The notes under the pieces were generated by a model that saw only the letters and a program-made list of their open reading frames with translations, searched no databases and was not told the origin of the DNA. DNA of 21,000 nt from JAJXZP01 sp035505775 (GTDB taxonomy: Bacteria > Spirochaetota > Spirochaetia > Treponematales > Rectinemataceae). Where the stretch lies: positions 1-21,000 of the forward strand of contig DATJQN010000361.1 of assembly GCA_035505775.1 (NCBI GenBank). The letters are read 5' to 3'. The position numbers were made by a program, and so were the translations under genes. Below, one piece after another: positions 1 through 7,471 of this stretch. Each line of letters opens with the position of its first letter. Positions within the stretch are counted from its first letter, which is position 1.

Positions 1-60
1 GCTGCCTCCGGCGTTGCCTCTGGCGCTGCCTCCGGCGTTGCCTCTGGCGCTGCCTCTGGC
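1..60 (+). repeat. In-frame 12-bp tandem repeat encoding (A/V)ASG
   Basis: Five consecutive 12-bp units alternate between GCTGCCTCCGGC and GTTGCCTCTGGC, with a final hybrid unit. This can also be read as a 24-bp unit repeated 2.5 times. The array is in frame with the PBP1C gene and encodes AASG/VASG units. It continues to the left edge, so the copy number is unknown. It lies just before the cysteine-bearing spacer of PBP1C, so it probably forms a flexible linker. Such an array could change copy number by slippage without breaking the frame. Confidence 0.85.
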
Positions 61-657
61 GGCGCAGCGCCGGCCTTCAAGGAAGTCGAGGTCTGTGCCG
101 ACTCGGGATGGGCCGCGGGCCCGAACTGCCCGCGTCGGGAAACAATCCTCATGCCTGCCGGCGCCAAGCCCCTTCCCGTCTGTCCCTACTGCCAGAGCGT
201 GACCCTGAGTCCGGATGGCCGCTGGCGGGTAACAGCGGAGGACGAGGCGCCCGGGGAGCTCGTCATCGAAAAGCGCTTTGTCCTCCCGCCCGCGATGGAG
301 TGGTACTACCGCCGCAGCCACCTGGAATACCAGGGGCTCCCTCCGTGGAAGCCGGGGACGCGACCGGTGAGCGGCGACAGCGGCCTCGCGATCATCACGC
401 CGGAGGCGGGGGCATCGATCTACATCCCCGTGGAGCTCTCGGGCCGCGCGGGGGCGACCGTGATCGTGGCCGCCGAGCGCGATCCGAACGCGACGGTCTT
501 CTGGCACCTCGACGGAAACTACCTGGGGTCGACCAGAGGGGATAACCGCATGGAGATTCGTGCCGCCCCGGGGCCCCACCTGCTGACCCTCGTGGACGAG
601 GCGGGCCGGGAGGTCTCGAGACGCTTCACTCTGCTCGCGCGCGACCAAGGTCAGTGA
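1..657 (+). CDS. pbpC: Penicillin-binding protein 1C, C-terminal part (partial at the 5' end)
   Basis: This is the C-terminal end of a bifunctional class A penicillin-binding protein (PBP1C family), which polymerises and cross-links peptidoglycan on the outer face of the inner membrane. The frame is open from base 1 to a TGA at 655-657. The glycosyltransferase and transpeptidase domains lie left of the window. What is visible is an Ala/Val-Ala-Ser-Gly linker, then the PBP1C signature with VCADSGW...PNCP, VCPYC, LPPAMEWYYRRSH and LPPW. The last ~85 residues fit the BiPBP_C domain (IIPEAGA-like start, VFWHLDGNYLG, LLTLVDEAGR). Four cysteine codons start at 94, 127, 181 and 190. The last falls where I recall other PBP1C proteins having a histidine. 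The family call is firm because both the spacer region and the C-terminal domain match. The symbol is by family only. Confidence 0.88.
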   Translation, partial: AASGVASGAASGVASGAASGGAAPAFKEVEVCADSGWAAGPNCPRRETILMPAGAKPLPVCPYCQSVTLSPDGRWRVTAEDEAPGELVIEKRFVLPPAMEWYYRRSHLEYQGLPPWKPGTRPVSGDSGLAIITPEAGASIYIPVELSGRAGATVIVAAERDPNATVFWHLDGNYLGSTRGDNRMEIRAAPGPHLLTLVDEAGREVSRRFTLLARDQGQ

Positions 658-689
658 CTCCATCTCTGCCGCGGGCTGCGCGCCGGGCG

Positions 690-719
690 TTGCTGGAAGA
701 GGGCCGTGGCGGATAGAAT
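690..719 (+). promoter_or_regulatory. Candidate start-proximal promoter of the alpha/beta hydrolase gene
   Basis: TTGCTG (690-695) is followed by an 18-base spacer and TAGAAT (714-719). Only six bases separate the -10 from the ATG at 726, so transcription would start at about the start codon. No Shine-Dalgarno sequence is seen at normal spacing. The match is by eye and the -35 is weak (3 of 6). Confidence 0.4.
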
Positions 720-725
720 CGACCC

Positions 726-2090
726 ATGTTCCGCACCAGCCTCCGATCGACTGCCCCGCGCCGCCTCTGGCTGTCGCTCGCCCTGCTCAGCCTCGGGCTT
801 ACACTTCAGGCCGCGCCGGCCATCGCGGCAGGCCGCTGGTCCGGCTCCCTGGACTTCGGACAGGGCAAACAGAGCATCACGCTCCGCGTTCTCGCCCAGG
901 GCGGGCTTCTGGATCTCCCGGAGCAGCGGCTCTTCGGATATCCGCTCTCCACGCTGAAAGTGGACGGCGCCCGCATCAGCTTCACGCTCTTTGAGGGACA
1001 GGGTCCCGGCGGCGATCAGGGGAATGCACCCATGCTTTTCTCGGGCGAGGCCACGACCGGCAGCGACGGCGTCGAACGAATCGAGGGCACCGTCAGCAGC
1101 GCCGGCACGGTGGACGGCCGCTTCGACCTCGAGCCCGCAGCGCTGCCGCCGGGGCCGGGCGAGTCCCCCTACAGTCTGGACACGGGTCGGGGTCTCCTGC
1201 CCGGCACGCTCCTCGTCCCGGAGGGAAGGGGGCCCTTCCCCCTCGTCATCCTGCTTGCCGGCGCGGGGACCACCGACCGCGACGGGAACAACTACGCGGT
1301 TCCCGGTACGAACGATGCGATCAAGTACCTAGCCCGGGCCCTCGGCGAACGCGGGGTCGCGAGCCTTCGCTACGACAAGCGCGGCTCGGGAGAGGCCTAC
1401 GCCCTCGTGCCCGACGAGAGCGGGCTTCGCTTCGACGACTACGTTCTGGACGCATCCGCGGCGGTGGACGCGATGCGGCGCGATAGCCGCTTCTCGCGCA
1501 TCCTTCTGGCGGGGCACACCGAAGGCGCGCTCGTCGCCTCCGGGGCGCTCCGGCTCGGGAACGAGAAACGCGTCGACGGTCTCGTTCTCCTGTGCGCCTC
1601 GGGAAGGAGCGCGGTCGATCTCGTCCAGTCCGCCGTGGATGAGGCCCCGCCTGAGCTCAAGGCCGAGGGCGCGGCCATCATGGCGGCCATCAAGGCGGGG
1701 AAGTCCTATCCCGCGCCGAGCGCCTATTTTGCGGACTTCTTCCGGCCGAGCTTCCAGCCCTATCTCGCCTCATGGTTCCGGCATGACCTCGCCGCGGACC
1801 TGGCCGCGATCACGACTCCGGTGCTGATGATCCAGGGCAACCACGATGCGCAGACCACGCTGGCGGAGTTCGACATCCTCGTCCGCGCCCGGCCCGATGC
1901 CGCAGCCTACGTCCTGCCCGGCATGAACCACGCACTCAAGGAAGTGGGTCCCGACATGGACGAGAACTACCGGGCATTCACCGACCCCACGATCCCGCTC
2001 GCAACCGATCTCGCCGACCTCGTCGCAGCCTTCGCCGCGGGCGAGGCGCTGCCCTATCCGGAGTATCGCTACACCCCGACCGCCCGCTGA
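726..2090 (+). CDS. Exported alpha/beta hydrolase with threonine at the nucleophile position
   Basis: The 454-residue product starts with a typical signal peptide (basic MFRTSLRSTAPRR, hydrophobic core, then AIAAG). Residues ~35-145 look like a beta-rich N-terminal domain, and ~150-445 form an alpha/beta hydrolase of the COG1073 type. Visible motifs are the oxyanion-loop region LLAGAGTTDRDGNN, RYDKRGSGEA, the nucleophile elbow GHTEGA, the acid strand IQGNHD (D374) and the base MNHAL (H402). The usual elbow of this family is GHSEG. Here the nucleophile codon at 1518-1520 is ACC (Thr265), while the Asp and His remain. It is either a slow threonine-type hydrolase or a protein that has lost catalysis. 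The gene stands alone between PBP1C and a convergent unit. The substrate cannot be named; esters or acyl groups would be usual for the family. Confidence 0.85.
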   Translation: MFRTSLRSTAPRRLWLSLALLSLGLTLQAAPAIAAGRWSGSLDFGQGKQSITLRVLAQGGLLDLPEQRLFGYPLSTLKVDGARISFTLFEGQGPGGDQGNAPMLFSGEATTGSDGVERIEGTVSSAGTVDGRFDLEPAALPPGPGESPYSLDTGRGLLPGTLLVPEGRGPFPLVILLAGAGTTDRDGNNYAVPGTNDAIKYLARALGERGVASLRYDKRGSGEAYALVPDESGLRFDDYVLDASAAVDAMRRDSRFSRILLAGHTEGALVASGALRLGNEKRVDGLVLLCASGRSAVDLVQSAVDEAPPELKAEGAAIMAAIKAGKSYPAPSAYFADFFRPSFQPYLASWFRHDLAADLAAITTPVLMIQGNHDAQTTLAEFDILVRARPDAAAYVLPGMNHALKEVGPDMDENYRAFTDPTIPLATDLADLVAAFAAGEALPYPEYRYTPTAR

Positions 2091-2125
2091 ACCCGGCCAG
2101 TCCGTCGGTCCCGACCCGACGCGCC

Positions 2126-3097
2126 TCAGTCGGCGGGCCCTGACTCGAACCCGCCGATGCGCGACAGGGCGGCGGCCAGCTGTCCGGCCGGCAGATCCAC
2201 CTCGGAGCTCGTGTAGCTGTCCCCCTCCAGCGAGAAGGTCGCCGCGAGGAGAAGCTGGGCCTCGTCACCGAGCAGATAGTGCGAGAGGCCGTACCAGGCC
2301 AGCCTGAGCACGGGGCGATAGACGCGGGCCGCGTCGGCGTCGCGCATGATGAATGTTGCGGTGAGACTGTAGTCAGGGCCGGCCGCGCCCGGGCTTCGCG
2401 TGGCGCGCAGGAGCAGGCCCTCGGCGGGCACATCCATGCTGAGCCCATACAGAGTCCGGGCGAGTCCCGAAAAGGGCTCGGGTATCCACACCAGGAGATC
2501 GCTTTCCGCAGCTGCGCTGAAGCGCGGTGGCAGGGGATTGCCGCCGGGCATGCGTGCCCGGGCAAGGGCCTCGTCGAGACTGCCCGTCGTGGCCAGGACG
2601 AGCCGGGGCCCCGGTATCGCGACCTTGATGCCTTCCTTCGCGTTGCTGAAGCCCGATCCCTCCCGCTTCCAGCCCTTCGTCCCGCCGAGCGCGATCGCGG
2701 CGCTGCGGAAGGGATAGCTGCCGAGGAATACCGCGTCGAAGGGAGGGCGGCCCTCTGCGGGGACACCCAGGCCCAGGGCGACGCTGCTCGTCCGATCCAG
2801 GAGCGGGGCGAGGGCCTGGCCCTCTCCCGCGGGCAGGAGAGAAGGGGCCAGAAGGCGCGCAGTCCCGGCGTTCATGCGGACGTAGGCGAGCTCCCCCGGC
2901 GCGAGGAGTTCCAGCGGATCGACGGAGGAGGCCAGAACGAGCCCCGTCGCGCAGGAGCCGGCGAGGATCGCGAGCGCGGTAGCGAGGGCGACGCAGCGCC
3001 CTGCGCCGCGCCCTGCGCCGTTCGGGAGCGCCATCGCCTTTTGGGCCTCCCCGTGGGCCGCCGCGACGGGCCGTGGGGCGCCTTTCCGGGTCCTCAT
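2126..3097 (-). CDS. Predicted lipoprotein of unknown function
   Basis: I do not recognise this 323-residue protein. The N-terminal part is basic, then hydrophobic (ALATALAILAGSC), with Cys49 preceded by A-G-S. That fits the loose lipobox used by spirochaetes, so a lipid-anchored envelope protein is likely. The remainder is soluble-looking, with a SVDPLELLAPGELAYVRMNAG stretch after the anchor and no recognisable catalytic motif. The start at 3097 is chosen because its ATG overlaps the TGA of the upstream DUF6765 gene (ATGA) and has GAGGGA five bases upstream. An internal ATG at 3034 would give a more usual 28-residue signal peptide and also has an upstream GGGGAGG, so the start is uncertain. 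Translational coupling suggests that it works with the DUF6765 protein. Confidence 0.75.
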   Translation of the reverse strand: MRTRKGAPRPVAAAHGEAQKAMALPNGAGRGAGRCVALATALAILAGSCATGLVLASSVDPLELLAPGELAYVRMNAGTARLLAPSLLPAGEGQALAPLLDRTSSVALGLGVPAEGRPPFDAVFLGSYPFRSAAIALGGTKGWKREGSGFSNAKEGIKVAIPGPRLVLATTGSLDEALARARMPGGNPLPPRFSAAAESDLLVWIPEPFSGLARTLYGLSMDVPAEGLLLRATRSPGAAGPDYSLTATFIMRDADAARVYRPVLRLAWYGLSHYLLGDEAQLLLAATFSLEGDSYTSSEVDLPAGQLAAALSRIGGFESGPAD

Positions 3098-4077
3098 ATC
3101 AGTCCCTCGGCGGCGAGGAGGCGGAGCGCGAGCGCCCGATGCTCGCCGGCCGCCTCGTTCCACCGATGGAGTTCCGATCCGGCGAACCGGCCCTGGGTCT
3201 CCACACGCCGCGTCCCGCTGCCGCCCGTGCTTCGGCGGGCGAGCTCGGTCCGGAACCAGAGGAACTTGTCGTAGCCCGAGAACGGGCCCTCCTCGGTGGT
3301 CTCGTCCCTGATCCCCGCGGCGGTCAGCCACGAGCGGCGGTCGTAGGGCGGAACGTCGAGGTCGACAGTGAAGGACGCGATGCGCGCCTTCATGTCGCCC
3401 GATTCCGGACGCCACAGTCTGGCCAGGGGGTCGAGGGCGAGTTCCTCGTCTTCGAAGCCTTTCCGCAGAAAGGTTCGAAGGTACCGGTAGATCTTGAAAG
3501 CTGCGGCGAGGAAACGGCTGCGGTTGTCGATCGAGGCCAGTGCGGGAAGGAGCCGCGAGTCGGTCCAGCGTCCCATGGCGTCGTCCGGGGAACGCAGCGC
3601 CTGCAGGTGCCCGGCCGGCGGCAGGGGAGAGGAGGGGTCGACGGCGTTGCCCTCTTCGAGACGGCCGGAGAAATGCTGGTGCGCCCAGCTGTCCGCATAG
3701 GTGTGAAGGGCGATACCGATCCGGTGCAGCTCGGCGCTCTTCAGGGCGGCGACAAGAAGCTCCTTGACCAGAGCGGAGTCCGGCGTCACGACCCAGCGGC
3801 TGGCATGCCCGTCGCGGCGCTCCCGCGAGGCCCGTTCGGAATCTCCCGGCACGAAATGGAAGGGGAGGTAGATCTCCCGGAGTGTCGACTCGTCCCAGAA
3901 CAGGTAGTTCTGCGTGACCTGGCTGCGGTATCGAAACTGCCCCTCCTCGACCTCGTAGGCGTGGATGGCGTTGTCGACATATTGGGAGGAATGGGCGATC
4001 GTGTTCGCCTCTGAATGGCTGAATCCCGCCCTGAGGCAGACGAAGTACAGGGCGTAGTAATGGAATTCCGCGTTCAT
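3094..4077 (-). CDS. DUF6765 family protein, probable metal-binding helical protein
   Basis: The 327-residue product begins MNAEFHYYALYFVCLRAGF, continues with HSSQYVDNAIHAYE, and has a FHFVPGD segment and the block GIALHTYADSWAHQHFSG. This arrangement is that of the DUF6765 family. Candidate metal ligands are H6, H29, D35, H74, H118, H125, D129 and H133. The H125-x3-D129-x3-H133 spacing resembles zinc-dependent phospholipase C and S1/P1 nuclease sites, which makes a hydrolase plausible but unproven. There is no signal peptide or membrane segment, so it should be cytoplasmic. The start at 4077 is chosen because homologous proteins begin at this MN-EFHYY motif. There is no good Shine-Dalgarno sequence, but a -10-like element ends seven bases upstream. 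The stop overlaps the start of the lipoprotein gene. Confidence 0.82.
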   Translation of the reverse strand: MNAEFHYYALYFVCLRAGFSHSEANTIAHSSQYVDNAIHAYEVEEGQFRYRSQVTQNYLFWDESTLREIYLPFHFVPGDSERASRERRDGHASRWVVTPDSALVKELLVAALKSAELHRIGIALHTYADSWAHQHFSGRLEEGNAVDPSSPLPPAGHLQALRSPDDAMGRWTDSRLLPALASIDNRSRFLAAAFKIYRYLRTFLRKGFEDEELALDPLARLWRPESGDMKARIASFTVDLDVPPYDRRSWLTAAGIRDETTEEGPFSGYDKFLWFRTELARRSTGGSGTRRVETQGRFAGSELHRWNEAAGEHRALALRLLAAEGLI

Positions 4078-4084
4078 AGAGGGC

Positions 4085-4113
4085 AGTATGGCTCCCCTCC
4101 CCACGGGCGGCAA
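4085..4113 (-). promoter_or_regulatory. Candidate start-proximal promoter of the DUF6765 gene
   Basis: Read on the minus strand, TTGCCG (4113-4108) is followed by a 17-base spacer and CATACT (4090-4085), which ends seven bases before the ATG at 4077. A GGGGAGGGGAG run lies inside the spacer, too far upstream to act as a ribosome-binding site. A leaderless mRNA is inferred. Confidence 0.4.
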
Positions 4114-4195
4114 GCGGAGTCCCGGCGCGCCATGCGGAATGGAGGGGCGGACCGCCCTGCCTGCGGCCGTGCCGTTCATCGGAGTCCGGATGGCT

Positions 4196-4224
4196 TTGAC
4201 TTCCGCCTGCGGGCTCGTTAGGGT
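4196..4224 (+). promoter_or_regulatory. Candidate sigma70-like promoter of the binding-protein/kinase unit
   Basis: TTGACT (4196-4201, five of six consensus bases) is followed by a 17-base spacer and TAGGGT (4219-4224). Transcription would begin near 4231, giving a leader of about ten bases that contains GGAG (4233-4236), five bases before the GTG start. It shares a 164-bp divergent intergenic region (4078-4241) with the DUF6765 promoter. Confidence 0.5.
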
Positions 4225-4241
4225 GAAGTGATGGAGTTCAC

Positions 4242-5369
4242 GTGACCCCACCCCGCGCCCTGGTCCCGATCTTCCTCGGCTCGCTCCTCGCGCTGGCCGG
4301 TTGCCGCGGCGGCTCCCCCCTCATCCTCGGTCTGTCGGTCGCGCTTACGGGACCCACCAGCGACCTCGGCATTGCCTGCCGCGACGCCGTCGCGCTTGCG
4401 GTGGAGGAAGCCAATGCCCAGGGCGGGATCAAGGGCAGACCTATCACGCTCGTGCTGCGAGACGACCAGGGCGACCCCGACCGGGCAGTGGACGCGGACC
4501 GGGCGCTCTGGGTCATGGGGGCGCGGGTCATCATCGGACAGGTGACCAGCGCCACGCTCCCCCGGGTTCTTGCCTGGGCCAAGGATCATGATCTTCTCAT
4601 CGTGAGTCCCTCGGCCAGCGCCACCAGCTTCGGCGTGGACAGGACGAACCTCGTGCGATTCACCGAGAGCAACGCCCTCCAGTCCCGCAGGCTCGCCCGG
4701 GTCGCCCTCGCCGACGGCCGGCGCAAAGTTCTCGCCGTGATCGACAGCTCGAACGGGGATTACTCCGAGGACTTCGCCGGGATCTTCGCTGCCACTCTGG
4801 GAGATGCGGGCGGGACCCTGTCCGCCACGATCCGTTTCCGATCGGAGAGCCTCCTCGACTCGGCCGCCCGGATCGAAGCGGAGGCGGGGAGGGCGGACTG
4901 CGACTCGGCCCTGATTGTCGCTTCGGCGGTGGATACGGGCATTCTGGCCCAGTTCCTCCGGAAAGTGAAACCGGGGCTTGCCCTGTACTCCTCCGGATGG
5001 GCCTTCTCCCGCGCGCTGCTCAGCAGCGGAGGGAGCGCGATCGAAGGGCTCACCCTCACCCAAGGTTTCAACTATGACGACCCCGATCCGGCCTACCGCT
5101 CCTTCCGCGACAGCTACGAGCGCCGCTTCGGCCGTCCGGTCGACTACGAGGCGCTCTTCTCCTACGAGGCCGCCCAGGCGGTCATCGATGCCTGTCGGCG
5201 GGCGCCCGATTTCAGCGCAGCATCGGTCAAGTCCGCCCTCCTCGACCCCCGTAACGCCGTGGGACTCGGCAGGAAGTTCCGACTCGACGCCAACGGAGAC
5301 ATCACCCGCACCGGCTACATCTATCGGGTGCGGGACGGCGCCTTCGCCCCGGCAGGGATCGGGCAATGA
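4242..5369 (+). CDS. Type 1 periplasmic-binding lipoprotein (Peripla_BP_6, branched-chain amino acid receptor-like)
   Basis: The 375-residue protein starts at GTG, supported by GGAG five bases upstream. The signal peptide ends in the lipobox LAGC (Cys21), so the mature protein should be lipid-anchored in the envelope. The rest is one type 1 periplasmic-binding fold: LGLSVALTGPTSDLG, a strand with LVLRDDQGDPDRAV, VIIGQVTSATL, LLIVSPSASAT and LVRFTESNALQSR follow the order seen in LivJ-like receptors. The ligand could be an amino acid, amide or other small organic molecule; the sequence does not say which. Its stop overlaps the start of the kinase gene (ATGA, 5366-5369). No ABC permease or ATPase gene is nearby, so a sensory role with the kinase is more likely than uptake. 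It could also serve a transporter encoded elsewhere. Confidence 0.87.
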   Translation: MTPPRALVPIFLGSLLALAGCRGGSPLILGLSVALTGPTSDLGIACRDAVALAVEEANAQGGIKGRPITLVLRDDQGDPDRAVDADRALWVMGARVIIGQVTSATLPRVLAWAKDHDLLIVSPSASATSFGVDRTNLVRFTESNALQSRRLARVALADGRRKVLAVIDSSNGDYSEDFAGIFAATLGDAGGTLSATIRFRSESLLDSAARIEAEAGRADCDSALIVASAVDTGILAQFLRKVKPGLALYSSGWAFSRALLSSGGSAIEGLTLTQGFNYDDPDPAYRSFRDSYERRFGRPVDYEALFSYEAAQAVIDACRRAPDFSAASVKSALLDPRNAVGLGRKFRLDANGDITRTGYIYRVRDGAFAPAGIGQ

Positions 5370-7471
5370 CCTTCAACGACAGTCTCCGCTTCCGGACGGC
5401 CATGGCCTTCGCCGTACTCCTCCTCTCCCTGCTCGCGCTCGACTTCCTGAGCGTGAGCATTGTCGAACGGAGGCTCAGGGCGCGTGCCGCCGAGGAAGGG
5501 GCCGTGCTCGCACGGAGTCTCGCCGCCGCCGTCGAGAACTACCTCTCGCAGCCGATGAACGGCATCACGGTGCTCGCGTCAAGGCTCGATGCGGACCGCA
5601 GCGTGGACAAGCGGACCTCGCTGCCCCTGCTCGACGCCTTCGGTCACGCGTACTCCTTCTTCGAGCGGATACTGGTCCTCGATCCCGACGGCCGCCTCCG
5701 GGCCTGCTGGCCGCCCGATCCCCTCCTCGTCGGCCTGGACTACAGCGGCTTTGACTGGTTCTCCCGCTCGCTTCAATCGACCAGCGTCGTCTGGTCCTAT
5801 GTCGAGCGCTCCTCGGCGGGCAACGAGCCGGCAGTCACCATGGCGATCCGTTCGCGGAGCGTCGTCACGGCGGGGATCCTCTCGCTGAGCCAGCTCAGGC
5901 GGCAGATTGGCTCCCTTTCCCCCGGTGGCCGGGGCTTCGTGGCCCTGGTCGATGAGACGGGGACCTATATCGCCCATCCCGACCCCGCCGTCGCCGAAAG
6001 CCGCGAAGTCGACCCCAACCTCTACCTCCTCAGGCCCGAGCTCGATCTCCGGGGGAGCGCCTTCCTCTCACGGGACGCCCTGGGCCGATCCGTGGCAGCT
6101 TTCGGACTTTCGCTCAACGGCTGGACCGCCCTCGTGTATCGACCCGAAAGCGAGACGCTCGCCGTGCCCCTCGAAGCCTCGCTCGCCCTGGTGGCGAGTC
6201 TCCTGCTCGGGGCCCTCCTTGCGGCCGCCGCGCTCGGCAGCGTCTTCCGTCTCCTCGGGGCCACGGTCCGCGGGCTGGGGGCCTATGCGAGCTCGATCGC
6301 GCTGGGTGACTACGGGGCTCGCTACGCGGGGCCCACCTACCGCGAGGCTGCCGCGATCGTCCGGGGCATCGACAACATGCGCGAGGCGGTGTATCACCGC
6401 GAACGCGACCTGAAGGACCTGACGGAGACCCTCGAAGCCCGGGTGCGGGAACGCTCGGACCGGTTGGTGATGTCGGAAAAGATGGCCGCGCTGGGTCTGG
6501 TCGCGGCGGGCGTGGCCCATGAGATCAACAACCCCCTGGCCGCGGTGGCGGCTGCCAATCGCTCGGTCACGGACTTTCTCACGCGAATGCCGGTCCAGGT
6601 CCTGGCCAGCCTCGCCGCGCTGAGCCCGGACGAGCAGGCCCTCCTCCGTCAGCTGGTCCAGGACGCGGGTCCGAGCGTCCTTGCGGGCAGGAAACGGCTC
6701 GTGGCCCGGAGGAGCCTCGCCGTCGAGCTGGAAGGCCGGGGCGTGGCTGATGCCGATGTCGTCGCCGAGCAGGCCCTCGAGCTCGGGGCCCTGGCCGGGG
6801 AGCCCGACAGTGTCGCAGCCATCGTCTCCCTGCCCGGGGGCAGGCTGCTCCTCGGACTGGCCGAGGAGATCGTGGCGGGTCTGCGGAACTGCACCGTCGT
6901 CGAAGAGGCGGTGGGGCGGGCCTCCCGCTATGTCGGCGCCCTTGTCGGCTACGCGCGTACCGGCGAGGCACCCGAGGGAAGCCGCAGCGTCGTGGACGTG
7001 GTCGGCGGGATCGAGCTCGCCCTCACCCTCTTCCACAACCAGATGAAGCGGGGAGTCGATCTGCACAAGGACTACGCGGGCAGGGCCTGCGTGCTGGGCG
7101 ACGAAGATGCCCTGTCGCGCGTCTGGATGAACCTCATTGCCAACGCGCTCCAGGCCATGGAGTACCAGGGGCGCCTCGACGTGCTGGTCAGGCAGGAGGG
7201 CCTGGCTCCCGATTCCGGCATTGCGGCGGCCTCGGGCATGATGGTGCGTGTCGAGATACGCGACACGGGTTCGGGCGTGCCGCCCGAACTGGCCGACCAC
7301 ATTTTCGAACCCTTCGTCACCTCCAAGCGGCCCGGCGAGGGGACCGGTCTGGGACTCGACATGACGCGCCGCACCGTGGAGTCCGCGGGCGGGCGCATCT
7401 TCTTCAGCTCGAGGCCTGGCGACACCCTGTTCACGGTGCTGCTGCCGGCGGAGCCGGAAGGCGGGGACTGA
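5366..7471 (+). CDS. Sensor histidine kinase with dCache sensor, HAMP and an extended DHp domain
   Basis: The 701-residue membrane kinase has a first transmembrane helix at residues ~12-33, an extracellular dCache-type domain to ~265 (with ALVDETGTYIAHPD), a second helix at ~270-296, HAMP at ~297-345 and a coiled segment to ~370. The HisKA region carries the phospho-acceptor H385 in GVAHEINNPL. The ATPase domain has the N box N593, G1 box D633 (DTGSGVP), FEPFVTSK and GTGLGLD (about 659-665). Between the two DHp helices lies an extra segment of about 100 residues (~405-507), as in a subset of kinases known from several phyla. There is no receiver domain, and no response regulator gene lies in the window. 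AGGGA just upstream of the ATG can act as ribosome-binding site. The four-base overlap with the binding-protein gene suggests that the lipoprotein presents ligand to the kinase. Confidence 0.92.
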   Translation: MTFNDSLRFRTAMAFAVLLLSLLALDFLSVSIVERRLRARAAEEGAVLARSLAAAVENYLSQPMNGITVLASRLDADRSVDKRTSLPLLDAFGHAYSFFERILVLDPDGRLRACWPPDPLLVGLDYSGFDWFSRSLQSTSVVWSYVERSSAGNEPAVTMAIRSRSVVTAGILSLSQLRRQIGSLSPGGRGFVALVDETGTYIAHPDPAVAESREVDPNLYLLRPELDLRGSAFLSRDALGRSVAAFGLSLNGWTALVYRPESETLAVPLEASLALVASLLLGALLAAAALGSVFRLLGATVRGLGAYASSIALGDYGARYAGPTYREAAAIVRGIDNMREAVYHRERDLKDLTETLEARVRERSDRLVMSEKMAALGLVAAGVAHEINNPLAAVAAANRSVTDFLTRMPVQVLASLAALSPDEQALLRQLVQDAGPSVLAGRKRLVARRSLAVELEGRGVADADVVAEQALELGALAGEPDSVAAIVSLPGGRLLLGLAEEIVAGLRNCTVVEEAVGRASRYVGALVGYARTGEAPEGSRSVVDVVGGIELALTLFHNQMKRGVDLHKDYAGRACVLGDEDALSRVWMNLIANALQAMEYQGRLDVLVRQEGLAPDSGIAAASGMMVRVEIRDTGSGVPPELADHIFEPFVTSKRPGEGTGLGLDMTRRTVESAGGRIFFSSRPGDTLFTVLLPAEPEGGD

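Noticed and set aside
3098..4251. Longer DUF6765 protein starting upstream of 4077, toward 4251
   Set aside because: The upstream residues are not like the family, whose proteins begin at the MN-EFHYY motif, and the extension would overlap the start of the divergent lipoprotein gene.
4242..5369. An ABC importer operon for branched-chain amino acids
   Set aside because: Only the binding protein is present. No permease or ATPase gene lies on either side, and the coupled gene is a kinase.
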